DNA from: Streptosporangium amethystogenes | GTDB taxonomy: Bacteria; Actinomycetota; Actinomycetes; Streptosporangiales; Streptosporangiaceae | Direction: 5' to 3' | Length of the DNA: 64,000 bases | Assembly (NCBI RefSeq): GCF_000721075.1 | Contig: NZ_JOEQ01000010.1 | Span: 228,278-292,277 of the forward strand | Shown here: positions 33,390-42,737 of the stretch, piece by piece | Position numbering within the stretch: position 1 is the first letter of the stretch | Layout of the letters: each line of letters begins with the position of its first letter | Made by a program: the position numbers and the translations under genes | The notes under the pieces: generated by a model | The model's database searches: none | Seen by the model: the letters and a program-made list of their open reading frames with translations, nothing else | Told to the model about the DNA's origin: nothing

Positions 33390-34358
33390 ATGGGTTTTCC
33401 CGTGGAGCCGCCGCGCCGCCAGCCTTACAACCAGCCTGACGCGTCGCCGCCCGCACAGGGCCAGCACTGGTTTGGCGCCTCGCCGCACAACCGTGCCCCC
33501 GAGTCCCCACGAGCGCCGCAGGCGCCACCTGTGCAGGCGCCACCTGTGCAGGCGCCACCTGTGCAGGCGCCACCTGTGCAGGCTCCCCCGACGCAGGAAC
33601 AACCGCGGAAGGAGATGTGGAGCCCGTACGACGAGGGCCCCCGCTCGCGCCGCCCGATCTTCATCGCGCTCGGCGCGCTCGCCGCGCTGATCGCCGGGGG
33701 CGTCGGCCTGGCCATGCTGGCCAACTCCGACCCCGCGGTGCCCGGGGCGGCGACTCCCTCGGCCGCCGCCCCCCTCGTACCGCCCGTCAACATCGCGAAC
33801 GGCAAGTTCGGCCTCGCCTCCTCCCGCGCCACCGACCCGTACGCCCTCACCCTGAACGAGGTGTTCAAGCACAGGAAAGTGCGGATCGGCGGGAAGAGCT
33901 ATCTGATGACCACCCGCAGGACGGACAAGAAGTGCGGCGAGGCCGTGGTGGGAGCCAAGCTCCAGAAGGCCCTCACCGCCGCCAAGTGCACCCAGCTCCT
34001 GCGTGCCAGCTTCCGCGACACCTCGGGGAAGATCATCGGAACCGTCGGAGTCGCCAACCTCAAGACGTCCGCGGGGGCGGCCAAGGTCGTCTCGGCCAGT
34101 TCGGGCAAGGAGCGGGAAGAGTACATCAAACCGCTTCCAGGTAAGGATAAGGTCACCAAACTTCTCGGAACCGGCGAGGCTTTCGTTGGCGAGTGGCGCC
34201 ATGGACACTACGCGGTAATGGTCTGGTTCCAGTACAAAGACGGGCACCTGCCGAAGAAGAAGGAGGTCAAGCAACTGAACCAGGCGGCCTTCGGAGCGGC
34301 GGACGCGACCGTCACCCCCGCGCTGGAGTCGCGTTCGCTGACCGGCAAGCGGCCCTGA
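33390..34358 (+). CDS. Proline-rich single-pass membrane protein, paralog A
   Basis: 322-residue protein of unknown function. Layout: a cytoplasmic Pro/Gln-rich N-terminus with four perfect QAPPV repeats (about 44-63) plus one variant, one membrane helix (89-111), and an extracellular domain (130-322). The extracellular domain has the pattern C-x(15)-C-x3-LRASFRD followed by VWFQYKDGHLP. The same pattern occurs in the next gene, so the two are paralogs. The frame begins earlier, but the ATG at 33390 is favoured by its TACGCT -10-like element. Confidence 0.7.
   Translation: MGFPVEPPRRQPYNQPDASPPAQGQHWFGASPHNRAPESPRAPQAPPVQAPPVQAPPVQAPPVQAPPTQEQPRKEMWSPYDEGPRSRRPIFIALGALAALIAGGVGLAMLANSDPAVPGAATPSAAAPLVPPVNIANGKFGLASSRATDPYALTLNEVFKHRKVRIGGKSYLMTTRRTDKKCGEAVVGAKLQKALTAAKCTQLLRASFRDTSGKIIGTVGVANLKTSAGAAKVVSASSGKEREEYIKPLPGKDKVTKLLGTGEAFVGEWRHGHYAVMVWFQYKDGHLPKKKEVKQLNQAAFGAADATVTPALESRSLTGKRP
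33519..33578 (+). repeat. Perfect 15-bp tandem repeat, four copies
   Basis: CAGGCGCCACCTGTG repeated four times without mismatch (33519-33533, 33534-33548, 33549-33563, 33564-33578), followed by a diverged fifth unit to 33593. It keeps the frame and codes for QAPPV units. The identity at wobble positions indicates recent expansion. Confidence 0.95.
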
Positions 34359-34440
34359 GCATGGGGCCATACTGCCGCTTTCAGGCATGAATCCGGCAGA
34401 CGATACGGCCATACCCGCATGACGATCTCTCTTCTGTCGC

Positions 34441-34446
34441 TAGGCT
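34441..34446 (+). promoter_or_regulatory. Possible -10 element of a leaderless promoter (34454 gene)
   Basis: TAGGCT with 7 nt to the ATG at 34454. No ribosome binding site is present and the -35 is unclear. Confidence 0.42.
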
Positions 34447-34453
34447 GCCGCGT

Positions 34454-36166
34454 ATGCGTGGCCAGGAATCCGGGTCCGAGCACCGACATGAAGCCGAGGG
34501 TTCGGCGACACCGGCGACGCCGCCGCCGAGTTTCGGCCAGCCCTCGCCCCACGTGCCGCGGACCGATCTCACAGGTGATGAGCAGCCCGGCAGTCCTTCT
34601 CCGTGGCCGGAGGCGGATCCTGGTGCGGCCCAGCCATGGACGGTCCCCGGTGACGACGGAGCTCCCTACGACTGGTACGCCCAGCCGGAGGACGGCCCGC
34701 CACTGTCCACCGCGCCCATCGTGCCGGGAGCACCTCCCTGGCACCCGCCTCCGGCCTTCACCGCCGCCGCCGCGGGCATGCAGGTCTGGCCCTCGTCCGG
34801 GCAGGAGGCTCCCTGGCCCGCCGCGACCGGCGAGCCGGTGTGGACAGACCAGGAGGAGCCCGTCGCCCGCCCGGGAGAACCCGGCGACGTCGCCGTCTGG
34901 CCACCGGACGCGGTCTTCCAGGAGGGGGGCGGGAATGAGAAGACGGCCGACGTCCGCGCCACCTCGCCCCGGCAGGTCCCCCTCGCCCCCCAGGACCCAC
35001 CACCCCAGACTCCCGCCCCCTCCCAGGACGACCCCCAGGACGTCCTGGGGGACAGCGACCGGTCCGAACCGGCGGCTCGGCCCCCGATGCCCGCACCCGT
35101 CACGCAACCCGTCGCGCGACCCGTGGCCATCGAGCCGGAGCCGATCTCGCAGGTGCCGCTGCCGGCCACCGAGCGGACCGCTCCCGTCCGGACACCTCCC
35201 CTGCCGGCCGCCTCCGGCCCGCCCGCACCGCTCTTCACCCCCGCGGAGCAGGTGACCCCGCCCAGCGGCGCCCCGGCGGTCACCCCGCCGTTCCCGCTCC
35301 CAGCCTTCCCTCCCCCGCCGGTGGCGTCCTCATCCGCGAGCGAGCCGACGGCACCCCCGAGCGACCCCGCGGCGACGCGCGGGGCGTTCACCCCGCTCTC
35401 CGCGTTCACCCCCGAGCCGCCTCCCGCTCCCCCACCGCCCACCCGGGGCAGGGCCGGCACGACGCTGCTCGCGGCCGTGGTCGCGGTCGTGGTGGTCGGC
35501 ATCGGCATCGGGGCCTTCTTCGCCTACCAGTCGTTCAACGCCAAGCAGGCAGCGAACGCGGCGGATCCGATCCTCGGTCCGGGAAAGATCGACCCCACCG
35601 ACAAACTGGACATCACCAGTGAGCCCGAGCCGATCAACACCACGATGCTCAACTCCGAGAAGACCGACCCGGGCAAGATGAGCGTGGCCGACGCCTTCGT
35701 CAAGAAGGTGTCCGTGGCCGGGACGACGTTCACCCGGGTCAAGACCAACCTCACCGAGCAGTGCCAGAAGGCCGCGACCGGCAGGTTCGCCGGCACCCTG
35801 CGCAGCCAGGAGTGCCGCCGGGTGCTGCGGGCCACGTATGTGGACAGCAAGCGCAGGTACGCCGTGACCACCGGGATCGCCGTGCTTCCCACCCGCGAGT
35901 CCGCGGTCGCCGCCGACCGGGCCAAGGACCTGGAGCGCAACCTCTGGTTCCGCGGCCTGCCCTCGGCCGCCGGCACGGGAGGTGAGCGGGTGCACATCGC
36001 GGGCGGCTACGCGGCCGGGATGGTGTGGGGCCGCTACATCGTGTTCAGCTACGCCACCTACAGTGACGGCCATACACCGACGGCCAAGGAGAAGGCCCTG
36101 GGCAAGATCAGCGGTGCCTTCCGCGACCAGACCGCGAAGGTCGTGGAACGCCGCGTCACGAACTGA
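34454..36166 (+). CDS. Proline-rich single-pass membrane protein, paralog B
   Basis: 570-residue protein of unknown function. A long disordered cytoplasmic region rich in Pro, Ala, Thr and Glu (1-330) is followed by one membrane helix (about 335-358, [20 protein letters not shown]) and an extracellular domain. The extracellular domain contains [22 protein letters not shown] and [10 protein letters not shown], matching paralog A. The two conserved cysteines could form a disulfide. Its 3' end overlaps the convergent truA gene by 11 bp. Confidence 0.7.
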   Translation: MRGQESGSEHRHEAEGSATPATPPPSFGQPSPHVPRTDLTGDEQPGSPSPWPEADPGAAQPWTVPGDDGAPYDWYAQPEDGPPLSTAPIVPGAPPWHPPPAFTAAAAGMQVWPSSGQEAPWPAATGEPVWTDQEEPVARPGEPGDVAVWPPDAVFQEGGGNEKTADVRATSPRQVPLAPQDPPPQTPAPSQDDPQDVLGDSDRSEPAARPPMPAPVTQPVARPVAIEPEPISQVPLPATERTAPVRTPPLPAASGPPAPLFTPAEQVTPPSGAPAVTPPFPLPAFPPPPVASSSASEPTAPPSDPAATRGAFTPLSAFTPEPPPAPPPPTRGRAGTTLLAAVVAVVVVGIGIGAFFAYQSFNAKQAANAADPILGPGKIDPTDKLDITSEPEPINTTMLNSEKTDPGKMSVADAFVKKVSVAGTTFTRVKTNLTEQCQKAATGRFAGTLRSQECRRVLRATYVDSKRRYAVTTGIAVLPTRESAVAADRAKDLERNLWFRGLPSAAGTGGERVHIAGGYAAGMVWGRYIVFSYATYSDGHTPTAKEKALGKISGAFRDQTAKVVERRVTN

Positions 36167-37034
36167 GCGTCCGCACCCGGCGGGTCTCCGCGGCCCGCCT
36201 GGCGAGCTCCTCGGCGCCGGGGTAGCGCACCTCCTCAAGGCAGAGCCCGTGCGCGGGCGCGACGTGCACCCCCGAGTCCCGTACGGCCCGCGACAGCACC
36301 CCTTCCGGCCACTCGACCGCGAGCCTGCCCTCACCGACGGGCAACAGCGACCCGACGAGCGCCCGGACCATGGAGTGGCAGAAGGCGTCGGCCACGACCG
36401 TGGCCACGATGAGCCCGTCCTCGCGGACCCAGTCGAGCCGCTGCAGCTCGCGGATCGTGGTCGCGCCCTCACGCCTCTTACAGAACGCGGCGAAGTCGTG
36501 CTCACCGAGGAGACCCGCGGCCGCCGCGTTGAGCCTGTCCACGTCCAGGGGCCGGTTGTACCAGACGATCTCGCGGCGGCGGAGCGGGTCGACGCCGCCG
36601 GGGGCGTCGGAGATCCGGTAGGCGTACCGCCTTGACAGTGCCGAGAACCTCGCGTCAAAGCCTTCAGAAGCCACCGTGACGCGATGTACCCGTACATCTG
36701 GGGGCAGGACTCCGGCAAGCCTCCTGCGCGTGGCAGAGAGCCTCTCGTCGAGCTCCTCGACCGATCCGGGCTCCCACGCGGGCGCCCCGCGGCGGTTGCG
36801 GCTGTCCAGCGCGCCGAGCGCGCCGGCGTCCAGGTCGACATGGGCAACCTGACCGCGGGCGTGCACACCCGCGTCGGTCCGCCCCGCCACGGTCAGCGCC
36901 GGAGGCTCGGGAAGCCGGAGGATCCTGCCGAGCGCCTCCTCGATCTCCCCCTGGACCGTACGCCGTCCCGGCTGCTTGGCCCAGCCGGAGAAATCGGTCC
37001 CGTCATAGGCGAGATCCAGCCTCAGCCGCACCAC
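36156..37034 (-). CDS. truA: tRNA pseudouridine synthase A
   Basis: 292-residue enzyme that makes pseudouridine at positions 38-40 of tRNA anticodon arms. The catalytic Asp54 lies in [35 protein letters not shown] and [19 protein letters not shown] are canonical. GTG start with AGAGGAA upstream. It follows rplQ across a hairpin terminator, the usual actinobacterial rplQ-truA order. Confidence 0.96.
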   Translation of the reverse strand: MVRLRLDLAYDGTDFSGWAKQPGRRTVQGEIEEALGRILRLPEPPALTVAGRTDAGVHARGQVAHVDLDAGALGALDSRNRRGAPAWEPGSVEELDERLSATRRRLAGVLPPDVRVHRVTVASEGFDARFSALSRRYAYRISDAPGGVDPLRRREIVWYNRPLDVDRLNAAAAGLLGEHDFAAFCKRREGATTIRELQRLDWVREDGLIVATVVADAFCHSMVRALVGSLLPVGEGRLAVEWPEGVLSRAVRDSGVHVAPAHGLCLEEVRYPGAEELARRAAETRRVRTLSS

Positions 37035-37069
37035 GATGTTCCTCTCGAAAGACTCTCGGAGAACGGAAA

Positions 37070-37104
37070 GGGCCCGGCATCCCGGTGCGGGGAGTGCCGG
37101 GCCC
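37070..37104 (-). terminator. Hairpin between rplQ and truA
   Basis: Ten-base arms GGGCCCGGCA (37070-37079) and TGCCGGGCCC (37095-37104), beginning 20 bp after the rplQ stop, with a weak TTTCC tail on the minus strand. Confidence 0.65.
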
Positions 37105-37123
37105 GTTCACTGGGCCTGAGAGA

Positions 37124-37648
37124 TCAGGCGTTGTCCTTCTTGGCCTCGGTCTCCTCGGCGGGAGCCTCGGTCGCCTCGGCGGTCTCCTCGGCGGCCTTCG
37201 GCTCCTCGGCGCTCTCGGCCTTGGCCTCCTCAGCCTTGGGGGCCGGGGCGGCCTTGGCGGCCTGGGCCTGGCCGACGCGGACCGTGTTCAGCGGCTCGGA
37301 CACCAGCTCGATCACGGCCATGGGGGCGGCGTCGCCCTTACGGAGGCCGACCTTGGTGATCCGGGTGTAACCACCGGGACGCTCGGCGAAGGTCGAGGCG
37401 ATCTCGGTGAAGAGGTGGTGGACGACACCCTTGTCCCTGACGACCGTCAGCACCTGGCGACGGTTGTGCATGTCGCCCTTCTTCGCCTTGGTGATCAGCT
37501 TCTCCGCCAGCGGCCGCAGACGCTTCGCCTTGGCCTCGGTGGTCTTGATCCGGCCGTGCTGGAACAGCTGGGTGGCGAGGTTCGCCAGGATCAGCCGCTC
37601 GTGGGCCGGGCTGCCGCCGAGACGGGCACCCTTGGTGGGCCTAGGCAT
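37124..37648 (-). CDS. rplQ: 50S ribosomal protein L17 (bL17)
   Basis: 174 residues. The core [20 protein letters not shown] through [24 protein letters not shown] is canonical (about 120 residues). The C-terminal 50 residues are an Ala/Glu/Lys-rich acidic tail ([18 protein letters not shown]) typical of high-GC actinobacteria and probably disordered. It lies downstream of rpoA across an 89-bp spacer with a GC-rich dyad (37674-37681 and 37701-37708). Confidence 0.98.
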   Translation of the reverse strand: MPRPTKGARLGGSPAHERLILANLATQLFQHGRIKTTEAKAKRLRPLAEKLITKAKKGDMHNRRQVLTVVRDKGVVHHLFTEIASTFAERPGGYTRITKVGLRKGDAAPMAVIELVSEPLNTVRVGQAQAAKAAPAPKAEEAKAESAEEPKAAEETAEATEAPAEETEAKKDNA

Positions 37649-37737
37649 AACGTTCTCCTTGGGAGTAAACCCGCCCCGGCCGTACGAGGTACCGGGGTCG
37701 GGCCGGGGAGTCGCGCACGATCCCCGTTATTGAAAAA

Positions 37738-38754
37738 TCAGTACTGCTCGGTCTCGACGTAGGCGCTGTCGTCGTCGTCGTAGCCGCCACCGGCCACCGC
37801 GCTCGGGTCGAACCCGGGCGGGGAGTCCTTGAGCGCGAGCGTCATCTCGTGCAGCTTCTGCTTGACCTCTTCGATGGACTTCGCACCGAAATTCCTTATG
37901 TCGAGGAGGTCCTGCTCGCTGCGCGCCACGAGCTCACCCACGGTGTGGATGCCCTCGCGCTTCAGGCAGTTGTAGGAGCGGACCGTGAGGTTCAGCTCCT
38001 CGATCGGCAGCGCCAGGTCGGCGGCCAGGGCCGCGTCCGTCGGCGACGGGCCGATGTCGATGCCCTCGGCCTCGACGTTCAGCTCGCGGGCGAGGCCGAA
38101 CAGCTCGACGAGGGTCTTGCCCGCGGAGGCCACCGCGTCGCGGGGCTTCATGCACGGCTTGGTCTCGACGTCCAGGATCAGACGGTCGAAGTCGGTGCGC
38201 TGCTCGACACGGGTCGCCTCGACCTTGTAGGTGACCTTGAGCACCGGGGAGTAGATGGAGTCGATCGGGATGCGACCGATCTCCTGGCCCGGCTGCTTGT
38301 TCTGCGCGGCGGAGACGTAACCGCGACCGCGCTCGACGGTCAGCTCCATCTCCAGCTTCGCCTTCCCGTTCAGGGTGGCGATGCGCAGCTCGGGGTTGTG
38401 CACCTCGACACCGGCCGGGGGCGCGATGTCGGCGGCGGTGACGTCACCGGGGCCCTGCTTGCGCAGGTACATCACCACCGGCTCGTCGTGCTCGGAGGAG
38501 ACGACCAGGTCCTTGAGGTTCAGGATGATGTCGGTGACATCCTCCTTGACGCCCGGCACGGTGGTGAACTCGTGCAGCACGCCCTCGATGCGGATGCTGG
38601 TGACCGCCGCGCCCGGAATGGACGACAGCAGCGTGCGCCGCAGCGAGTTACCGATGGTGTAGCCGAATCCCGGCTCCAGCGGCTCGATGATGAACTTGGA
38701 CCGGGTCTCCTCGATCGACTCTTCGAGGAGGGAGGGACGCTGAGCGATCAGCAT
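37738..38754 (-). CDS. rpoA: DNA-directed RNA polymerase subunit alpha
   Basis: 338 residues from the ATG at 38754 ([18 protein letters not shown]), with GGGAGA upstream; the frame continues 19 residues further but is not conserved. The NTD has [20 protein letters not shown]. The CTD has the [20 protein letters not shown] motif, including the Arg used for UP-element binding, and ends in an acidic tail [13 protein letters not shown]. Confidence 0.98.
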   Translation of the reverse strand: MLIAQRPSLLEESIEETRSKFIIEPLEPGFGYTIGNSLRRTLLSSIPGAAVTSIRIEGVLHEFTTVPGVKEDVTDIILNLKDLVVSSEHDEPVVMYLRKQGPGDVTAADIAPPAGVEVHNPELRIATLNGKAKLEMELTVERGRGYVSAAQNKQPGQEIGRIPIDSIYSPVLKVTYKVEATRVEQRTDFDRLILDVETKPCMKPRDAVASAGKTLVELFGLARELNVEAEGIDIGPSPTDAALAADLALPIEELNLTVRSYNCLKREGIHTVGELVARSEQDLLDIRNFGAKSIEEVKQKLHEMTLALKDSPPGFDPSAVAGGGYDDDDSAYVETEQY

Positions 38755-38810
38755 GTGAAATCTCCCTTGCATGGCGGCGCCCGCTATTTGACGCCACTCG
38801 AACAACAGCA

Positions 38811-38845
38811 TAGGTGCCGTGCGGCGATTGGCCGCACGGCACCTA
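38811..38845 (-). promoter_or_regulatory. Strong hairpin between rpsD and rpoA
   Basis: Perfect 15-bp arms (38811-38825 and 38831-38845) with loop GATTG, beginning 10 bp after the rpsD stop. It lacks a U-tract, so it may be an attenuator or mRNA processing/stability element rather than a full terminator. It separates S4 (a known translational repressor in other bacteria) from alpha. Confidence 0.65.
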
Positions 38846-38854
38846 CAGGAGCCG

Positions 38855-39481
38855 CTACTTGGAGTAGAGCTCGACGATCAACTGCTCCTGGACCTGGGTG
38901 TCAATCTGCTGACGGACCGGGAGCTGGTGGACCAGGACGCGCAGCGCGTCCGGGACGACGCCGAGCCACGCCGGGTACGTCTTGTCACCGGCGGTGGCGC
39001 GGGCCACCTCGTAGGGCAGGAGGTTGCGCGACTTCTCGCGGACCTCGACGATGTCGTGCTCGCGCACCCGGTACGACGGGATGTCGACCTTCTTGCCGTT
39101 CACCAGGATGTGGCCGTGACGGACCTGCTGGCGGGCGGCGTCGCGCGACTCGGCGAAACCGGCACGGTAGACCACGTTGTCGAGACGGCTCTCCAGGATC
39201 TGGAGGAGGTTCTCGCCGGTCTTGCCGGTCTTGCGGTTGGCTTCCTCGTAGTAGTTGTGGAACTGCTTCTCGAGGACGCCGTAGATGCGGCGGGTCTTCT
39301 GCTTCTCACGAAGCTGGAGCTGGTACTCAGACTCCTTGGGACGGCCGCGGCCGTGCTCACCCGGCGGGTAAGGACGGATCTCGATGGGGCACTTCGCGGA
39401 CTCGCACTTCTTGCCCTTGAGGAAGAGCTTGGTCTTCTCCCTGCGGCAGAGCTTGCAGTCCGCACCCGTGTAACGAGCCAT
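38855..39481 (-). CDS. rpsD: 30S ribosomal protein S4 (uS4), zinc-type
   Basis: 208 residues. The N-terminus carries Cys9, Cys12, Cys26 and Cys31, the zinc-binding form of S4. The S4 RNA-binding domain includes [29 protein letters not shown]. Its place between rpsK and rpoA matches the mycobacterial order as I recall it, and differs from Streptomyces, where rpsD lies elsewhere. Confidence 0.98.
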   Translation of the reverse strand: MARYTGADCKLCRREKTKLFLKGKKCESAKCPIEIRPYPPGEHGRGRPKESEYQLQLREKQKTRRIYGVLEKQFHNYYEEANRKTGKTGENLLQILESRLDNVVYRAGFAESRDAARQQVRHGHILVNGKKVDIPSYRVREHDIVEVREKSRNLLPYEVARATAGDKTYPAWLGVVPDALRVLVHQLPVRQQIDTQVQEQLIVELYSK

Positions 39482-39500
39482 TTTCTATCTTCTCCTGGGC

Positions 39501-39905
39501 TCAGACGCGCCGGCGCTTGGGCGGACGGCAGCCGTTGTGCGGCACTGGGGTGACGTCCTGGATGGACCCGACCTCAAGACCGGTCGCCTGCAGCGAGCGG
39601 ATCGCGGTCTCACGACCGGAGCCGGGGCCCTTGACGAAGACGTCAACCTTGCGCATGCCGTGCTCCATGGCGCGGCGGGCGGCGTTCTCCGCGGCCATCT
39701 GCGCGGCGAACGGGGTGGACTTGCGAGAGCCCTTGAACCCGACGTGGCCGGCGCTGGCCCAGGAGATCACGTTCCCACTCGGGTCGGTGATCGAAACGAT
39801 CGTGTTGTTGAACGTGCTCTTGATGTGGGCGTGCCCATGAGCGACGTTCTTCTTTTCCTTGCGGCGCACCTTCTTCGGTGCACCCTGGCGGCTCTTAGGA
39901 GGCAT
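39501..39905 (-). CDS. rpsK: 30S ribosomal protein S11 (uS11)
   Basis: 134 residues. [36 protein letters not shown] and the C-terminal [17 protein letters not shown] are canonical. It sits between rpsM and rpsD. Confidence 0.98.
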   Translation of the reverse strand: MPPKSRQGAPKKVRRKEKKNVAHGHAHIKSTFNNTIVSITDPSGNVISWASAGHVGFKGSRKSTPFAAQMAAENAARRAMEHGMRKVDVFVKGPGSGRETAIRSLQATGLEVGSIQDVTPVPHNGCRPPKRRRV

Positions 39906-39950
39906 TCTTTGCCTTCACTCCTGAGGTCTTCGGTCCTGCGGCTACGCGGA

Positions 39951-40331
39951 CTACTTCTTACCGGGCTTCTTCTTGCCGGCCACGGTCTTCTTCTTGCCCT
40001 TACGGGTGCGTGCGTTGGTCTGCGTGCGCTGACCGTGCACAGGAAGGCCACGGCGGTGCCGAATGCCCTGGTAGCACTGAATCTCGATCTTGCGACGGAT
40101 GTCGGCCTGAACTTCGCGACGGAGGTCACCCTCGATCTTGTAGTTCGCCTCGATGTAGTCGCGCAGCGGGACGAGTTCCTCGTCCGTGAGCTGGTGAACG
40201 CGGAGGTCGCCGTTCACACCGGTGGCCTTGAGGGTTTCGAGCGCGCGCGTGCGGCCGATCCCGAAAATGTAGGTGAGAGCGATCTCCAGCCGCTTGTCGC
40301 GGGGGAGGTCGACGCCAACCAGGCGAGCCAT
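39951..40331 (-). CDS. rpsM: 30S ribosomal protein S13 (uS13)
   Basis: 126 residues. [30 protein letters not shown], the [18 protein letters not shown] motif and a basic C-terminal tail that contacts P-site tRNA ([16 protein letters not shown]) are present. It is 210 bp downstream of rpmJ. Confidence 0.98.
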   Translation of the reverse strand: MARLVGVDLPRDKRLEIALTYIFGIGRTRALETLKATGVNGDLRVHQLTDEELVPLRDYIEANYKIEGDLRREVQADIRRKIEIQCYQGIRHRRGLPVHGQRTQTNARTRKGKKKTVAGKKKPGKK

Positions 40332-40541
40332 GGTCGGGCATTCTCCTTCGTTGTGGCGGAGGTCCTACGCCTCACTTCCCCTCCCCATGCCCGGGGTGAG
40401 GGCCCCGGCCTCCGACCGGGGGTCTCCTGCGGGGTACGACGTGAGCCGCCTGCGCAGGTGTGAAACGCGATTACCTTGAAAGCCTCACACGGGTCGAGCC
40501 CGCCTCTTAGGAACGGACTCTCGTGAGGCCTGTTGGAACGA

Positions 40542-40655
40542 CTAGCCCTGGCGCTGCTTGTGGCGCAGGTTGTCGCAGATCACCATGACGCGACCGTGCC
40601 GGCGAATCACCTTGCACTTGTCACAGATCTTCTTGACGCTCGGCTTGACCTTCAT
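40542..40655 (-). CDS. rpmJ: 50S ribosomal protein L36 (bL36)
   Basis: 37 residues, too short for most open-reading-frame cut-offs: [20 protein letters not shown] and onward to RQG. The zinc ribbon is Cys11, Cys14, Cys27 and His32, so this is the zinc-containing form. The ATG at 40655 lies 23 bp after infA, and the stop is TAG at 40542-40544. Confidence 0.97.
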   Translation of the reverse strand: MKVKPSVKKICDKCKVIRRHGRVMVICDNLRHKQRQG

Positions 40656-40678
40656 AGTCCTATTCGTCCCTCAGACGC

Positions 40679-40900
40679 TTACTTGTATCGGTAGACGATC
40701 CGCCCACGACTGAGGTCGTAGGGGCTCAGTTCGACGACAACCCTGTCGTCAGGAAGGATCCGGATGTAGTGCATCCGCATCCGCCCGCTGATGTGGGCCA
40801 GGACCTTATGGCCGTTATCGAGTTGCACCCTGAACATCGCGTTCGGGAGCGACTCAACCACAGTGCCCTCGATCTCGATGGCGCCGTCTTTCTTGGCCAT
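40679..40900 (-). CDS. infA: Translation initiation factor IF-1
   Basis: 73-residue OB-fold factor that occupies the 30S A site during initiation. [23 protein letters not shown] and the end [18 protein letters not shown] are canonical. It heads infA-rpmJ-rpsM-rpsK-rpsD-rpoA-rplQ. Confidence 0.98.
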   Translation of the reverse strand: MAKKDGAIEIEGTVVESLPNAMFRVQLDNGHKVLAHISGRMRMHYIRILPDDRVVVELSPYDLSRGRIVYRYK

Positions 40901-41307
40901 GTCCCTCGCGTTTCACTGATCGGTCGTCTGAGGCTTCGGAACACTAAGCAGCCGCGACCCAGCGCTTCGATGAGAGCGGCGGTTGCGACACCGCCGACGC
41001 GCATTGGTCATAGTGAACCGAAGAAGGAGTGTACGGCACCGGGCGAGGAAATGCGAAACACACGGCCGGCGCCTTGACACAACCGCTACAAAGGATACCG
41101 CAGATCCCTTCAGGGATGGACGGCCCGGCTCGACGCGCGAATGCCCGTAGCCTCATTGTGGCATGTCCAGCCTGGTCAGACCAGCATTCCTCCGGCCCGG
41201 TCGGACCGGATCCCCGCGGACGACCGCCCCTATCGAGGCCGTCCGCGGGGATCCGCCCGATGTCCCGCTGCGGCTCGCACCCTGGGAAGACCCCGATGAC
41301 CCACCGC
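40901..41307. other. 407-bp spacer between infA and the DUF1707 gene
   Basis: It holds a small hairpin in the infA leader (GGCGGT 40978-40983, ACCGCC 40990-40995). A minus-strand -10-like TACACT sits about 41026-41031, with TTCGCA 18 nt upstream as a weak -35, and a perfect 16-bp dyad lies at 41207-41255. No gene is supported; short open frames here lack homology or ribosome binding sites. Confidence 0.55.
41207..41255. terminator. Perfect 16-bp inverted repeat after the DUF1707 gene
   Basis: Arms 41207-41222 and 41240-41255 (CGGATCCCCGCGGACG and its complement) with a 17-nt loop, 53 bp beyond the DUF1707 stop. It probably ends transcription coming from that gene, but the absence of a U-tract leaves an operator role open. 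Confidence 0.6.
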
Positions 41308-41772
41308 TCAGGTGGACTTCTTGTCCCCGCCCAGTCCGGCGAGGACGGTCGTCACCAGCAACACCACACCCCACGGGCCCATGACCCAGAGCGGCCACGG
41401 GTAGGGGAAGTCGAAGCCACCGGTCACCCCGATGATGAGCCAGATCATCCAGTTGACGCCGCTGGCCGTCGCCCAGGCGGCCCAGGCGGCCGCCAGCCCC
41501 TTGTTCTGCGCCTTGTCCGGCTTGCCCCCCTTGGCGCGCTCAGGGGCGCGGGAGGGGGCCTCTGGAAGCCGGCGCAGGTCGACGTCGGGAAGGTCGGAGG
41601 TGAGGACGGCGAGCTCGCCGTACGTCTTGCTGCTGTAGAGCTGTTCGAGGCGCTCGTCGAACTCCTCGGTGGTCAGACGGCCCTGCGCGTAGTGCTCCCG
41701 CAGGACCGAGGCGACCTTGTCGCGGTCCCCATCGGAAGCTCGCATATCCGGACCAGCCGCCATATCAACCAC
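41308..41772 (-). CDS. DUF1707 domain-containing membrane protein
   Basis: 154-residue protein with the actinobacterial DUF1707 motif (MRASDGDRDKVASVLREHYAQGRLTTEEFDERLEQ), a Lys/Ala linker and two C-terminal membrane helices (NWMIWLIIGVTGG and VMGPWGVVLLVTTVLAG). DUF1707 function is unknown. M4 or M9 could be the true start. It lies between map and infA, a position that is usually empty in related operons. Confidence 0.82.
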   Translation of the reverse strand: MVDMAAGPDMRASDGDRDKVASVLREHYAQGRLTTEEFDERLEQLYSSKTYGELAVLTSDLPDVDLRRLPEAPSRAPERAKGGKPDKAQNKGLAAAWAAWATASGVNWMIWLIIGVTGGFDFPYPWPLWVMGPWGVVLLVTTVLAGLGGDKKST

Positions 41773-41795
41773 ATCCGCTCACCGGCGAGCCCGAT

Positions 41796-42614
41796 CTAGC
41801 CCGCGTCTCCCAACAGGTCGGCAAGCCGCTCTTTACCCCCGTCAAGGGCGGTCAATACCCAAGGTCCATTATGTGTCACGGCGACGCTGTGTTCGAAGTG
41901 TGCCGAGGCCTTACCGTCGATCGTGACCACGGTCCAGTCGTCGGCCAGCACCTTGGTCCGGTCCGTCCCCAGGTTGACCATGGGCTCGACGGCGAAGCAC
42001 ATACCCACCTCGAAACGCGGGCCACGACCCGGCTTGCCGTGGTTGGCCACCCACGGGTCCATGTGCATCTCGGTGCCGATGCCGTGCCCGCCGTACTCCT
42101 GTGGGATGCCGTAGCGCCCCTGGGAGCGGACGTACTTCTCCACCTCGTGCCCGATATCGGACAGGTGGCGACCCACGGTGAGCGCGGCGATGCCCCGCCA
42201 CATGGCCTCCTCGGTGACCCGCATCAGCTCGGTCAGCTTGGGGTCCACCTCACCGACACCGACCGTGATGGCCGAGTCGCCGTGCCAGCCGTCCAGGATG
42301 GCGCCGCAGTCGATCGAAATGACGTCGCCCTCCCGCAGCGCTCTGCGGTCGCCCGGGATGCCGTGGACCACCTCGTGGTTGACCGACGCGCAGATGGTCG
42401 CCGGGAAGCCCTGGTAGCCCTTGAAGGAGGGGATCGCCCCCTCGCCCCTGATGGCCTTCTCCGCGATCGCATCGAGGTCCAGGGGCGTCATGCCCGGCTG
42501 GACGCTCTCCCGCAACAGCTGCAGGGTACGACCGACCACCAGGCCCGCCGCCCGCATCTTCTCCAGCTGCTCGGGCGTCTTCATCTGAATTCCGTGCTTG
42601 TTCTTCTTGAACAC
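41796..42614 (-). CDS. map: Type I methionine aminopeptidase
   Basis: 272 residues, GTG start. It removes N-terminal Met from nascent proteins. Metal ligands are recognisable: Asp in SIDCGAILDGWHGDSA (two Asp), His in YGGHGIGTEMH, Glu in FAVEPMVN and Glu in AHFEHSVAVT. NHEVVHGIP is the substrate-pocket motif. It follows adk across a strong terminator and so is probably transcribed separately. Confidence 0.97.
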   Translation of the reverse strand: MFKKNKHGIQMKTPEQLEKMRAAGLVVGRTLQLLRESVQPGMTPLDLDAIAEKAIRGEGAIPSFKGYQGFPATICASVNHEVVHGIPGDRRALREGDVISIDCGAILDGWHGDSAITVGVGEVDPKLTELMRVTEEAMWRGIAALTVGRHLSDIGHEVEKYVRSQGRYGIPQEYGGHGIGTEMHMDPWVANHGKPGRGPRFEVGMCFAVEPMVNLGTDRTKVLADDWTVVTIDGKASAHFEHSVAVTHNGPWVLTALDGGKERLADLLGDAG

Positions 42615-42685
42615 GTGCGCACCCCCTGGGGTGGTTCAACGGGCGGTCCGGGAGCCCAATTCCCCAGATTCTGCCCTAAATGACA

Positions 42686-42719
42686 GCACGCCACCCATGG
42701 GAAGCCATGGGTGGCGTGC
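42686..42719 (-). terminator. Terminator between adk and map
   Basis: Perfect 15-bp arms (42686-42700 and 42705-42719) with loop GAAG, 19 bp after the adk stop, with a TGTCATTTAG tail on the minus strand. Confidence 0.8.
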
Positions 42720-42737
42720 AAGGTGAATATCGCTTCA

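Noticed and set aside
41074..41094. Plus-strand TTGACA followed 16 nt later by TACCGC as a promoter
   Set aside because: The -10 lacks the final T and no credible plus-strand gene follows within 10 kb.
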